Source: Neoaquamicrobium sediminum
GTDB taxonomy: Bacteria > Pseudomonadota > Alphaproteobacteria > Rhizobiales > Rhizobiaceae
DNA length: 64,000 nucleotides
NCBI RefSeq assembly: GCF_013240295.1
Contig: NZ_JABETK010000002.1
Span: 1,736,001 to 1,800,000 of the forward strand
Direction of reading: 5' to 3'
Part shown: positions 63,022 through 64,000 of the stretch, in pieces
Position numbering within the stretch: the first letter of the stretch is position 1
Layout of the letters: each line of letters begins with the position of its first letter
The notes under the pieces: generated by a model
The model's database searches: none
Seen by the model: only the letters and a program-made list of their open reading frames with translations
What the model was told of the DNA's origin: nothing
Made by a program: the position numbers and the translations under genes

Positions 63022-64000
63022 GCCGCCGGCTCCTGCGCGCGCTCGCCGAGCTCACCGCGCCGTTCCAGCTCCTCGCGGATCAGTTTCTTGGCGATCTTGC
63101 CGTAGGCGGATTTCGGCATCTCCGGCCAGAACACGAAGCGCTTCGGCATCTTGTAACGCGCAATCTTCGTTTCCAGCCAGGACCTGACGTCGATGTCGGC
63201 TGCGGCCAATCCCTCCCGCGCCACGCAGACCGCGACGCCGACCTCGCCCCAGACGGGGTCCGGCACGCCAAGCACCGCCACCTCGCTGATGGCGGGGTGC
63301 TGCAGGATCTTTTCCTCGATCTCGCGCGGATAGATGTTCGAGCCGCCGGAAATGTACATGTCGGAAGCCCGGCCGGTGATGTAGACGAAGCCGTTCTGGT
63401 CCATGTGGCCGAGGTCGCCGGTGCGGAACCATCCATTGCGGAACGACTTCGCGTTGGCTTCGGGGTTGTCGTAATAGCCGGCAAAGACGGCCGGGCCGAC
63501 GACGCAGATCTCGCCGGTCTCGCCGGGCGCGACCTCGTCTCCGTCGTCGTTCTGGATTTCGACCTGCATGCCAGTGCGCTCGAAGCCGCAGGTGCCGATG
63601 CGCGCATGCGGACCATCATCCGGCGTGTGGAACGCCGGGGGCAGCACGGTGATATTGCCCGTCACTTCGCCCAGCCCGAAATACTGCACGAGCACCGGCC
63701 CGAGCGTGGCGAGTGCCCGCTTCTGGTCCTCGCGATACATCGGCGCGCCGGCATAGATCACGTAGCGCAGCGAGGAACGGTCGATCTTTTCGACGGCGGG
63801 GTCCTCGATCAGCATCTTGAGGATCGTCGGCACGGTGAAGAGATTGGTCACGCGCCACTTCTCGATCAGAGACCAGACGGCGCCCACTTCCAGCTTCTCC
63901 GAAGCAGGCAGGATCGTCTTGACGCCATGCGCGACCTGAACGAGCTGGTGCACTCCCGCGCCATGCGAAAGCGGCGCGACCACGATGGAGGCGTCGTCCG
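63018..64000 (-). CDS. AMP-forming acyl-CoA synthetase (5' end beyond window)
   Basis: The visible C-terminal 326 residues show the ANL superfamily: VVAPLSHGAGVHQLVQV, TVPTILKMLIEDP, VQYFGLGEVTGNITVLPP (A5-type), GETGEICVVGPAVFAGYYDNPEA, GWFRTGDLGHMDQNGFVYITGRASDMYISGGSNIYPREIEE (A8 hinge) and PKSAYGKIAKKLIREE with the catalytic Lys. It activates an organic or fatty acid as CoA ester. The frame runs off the window end at 64000. First visible gene of the operon with SDR and PPC protein. Confidence 0.92.
   Translation of the reverse strand, partial: DDASIVVAPLSHGAGVHQLVQVAHGVKTILPASEKLEVGAVWSLIEKWRVTNLFTVPTILKMLIEDPAVEKIDRSSLRYVIYAGAPMYREDQKRALATLGPVLVQYFGLGEVTGNITVLPPAFHTPDDGPHARIGTCGFERTGMQVEIQNDDGDEVAPGETGEICVVGPAVFAGYYDNPEANAKSFRNGWFRTGDLGHMDQNGFVYITGRASDMYISGGSNIYPREIEEKILQHPAISEVAVLGVPDPVWGEVGVAVCVAREGLAAADIDVRSWLETKIARYKMPKRFVFWPEMPKSAYGKIAKKLIREELERRGELGERAQEPAA

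Overview
The window is GC-rich chromosomal DNA from an alphaproteobacterium of the order Hyphomicrobiales (Rhizobiales), most like the Mesorhizobium/Phyllobacteriaceae branch. The evidence is the cytochrome bc1 operon next to apt, the rplY-pth-exoD-ychF run, paired ABC exporters next to trmL, an nudL-cca block beside moxR-DUF58-DUF4159, and short intergenic palindromes of rhizobial type. I see no phage, integrase, transposase, CRISPR array, rRNA or tRNA. It reads as core genome with some accessory metabolism.

Layout. 1-8 kb: pgeF, an M24-fold protein, a lipoprotein, prs, chrA, an ABC-F ATPase and a LysR regulator. 8-19 kb: AraC regulator and MFS exporter, rplY-pth-exoD-ychF, an animal-type haem peroxidase, tandem MaoC proteins, and an Rrf2/thioredoxin-reductase-like pair. 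19-31 kb: DM13 protein, apt, petABC (cytochrome bc1), two ABC half-exporters, trmL, cytochrome b561 with MarR, hemF. 31-37 kb: LysR, esterase-like protein, cca, nudL, DUF1285. 37-44 kb: a coupled moxR-DUF58-BatA/DUF4159 cluster with a further large membrane protein. 44-52 kb: GNAT, glutathionyl-hydroquinone reductase, Nudix, phosphoesterase, hydrolase, a TPR protein and leuA with a Leu-rich leader peptide. 53-58 kb: a LacI-type regulator with three perfect operators, then a bufferin-type operon (bufA-bufB-bufC-doxX) facing an ECF sigma factor/NrsF anti-sigma pair. 58-64 kb: methionine-synthase-like protein, GntR regulator, TRAP solute-binding protein, PPC-domain protein, SDR and an AMP-forming ligase cut by the window end.

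Two points matter most. First, twelve genes, including the normally indispensable prs, cca and apt, are out of frame. Eleven are each restored by adding exactly one base, nearly always in a short G, C or A run, and the twelfth by adding two. This looks like undercalled homopolymers rather than gene decay, so these genes are annotated as full-length CDS with the shift noted. Second, the most interesting system is the MNIO-enzyme (DUF692) peptide-modifying operon at 54.3-56.7 kb. It has a four-cysteine secreted precursor, an ECF-like promoter, a two-hairpin leader and a divergent sigma/anti-sigma pair with conserved cysteines: a likely metal-stress module.

Regulation is unusually visible. Candidate operators can be read next to the MarR, Rrf2, LysR, LacI and GntR genes, and three transcription factors each face a small DUF1127-like protein gene.
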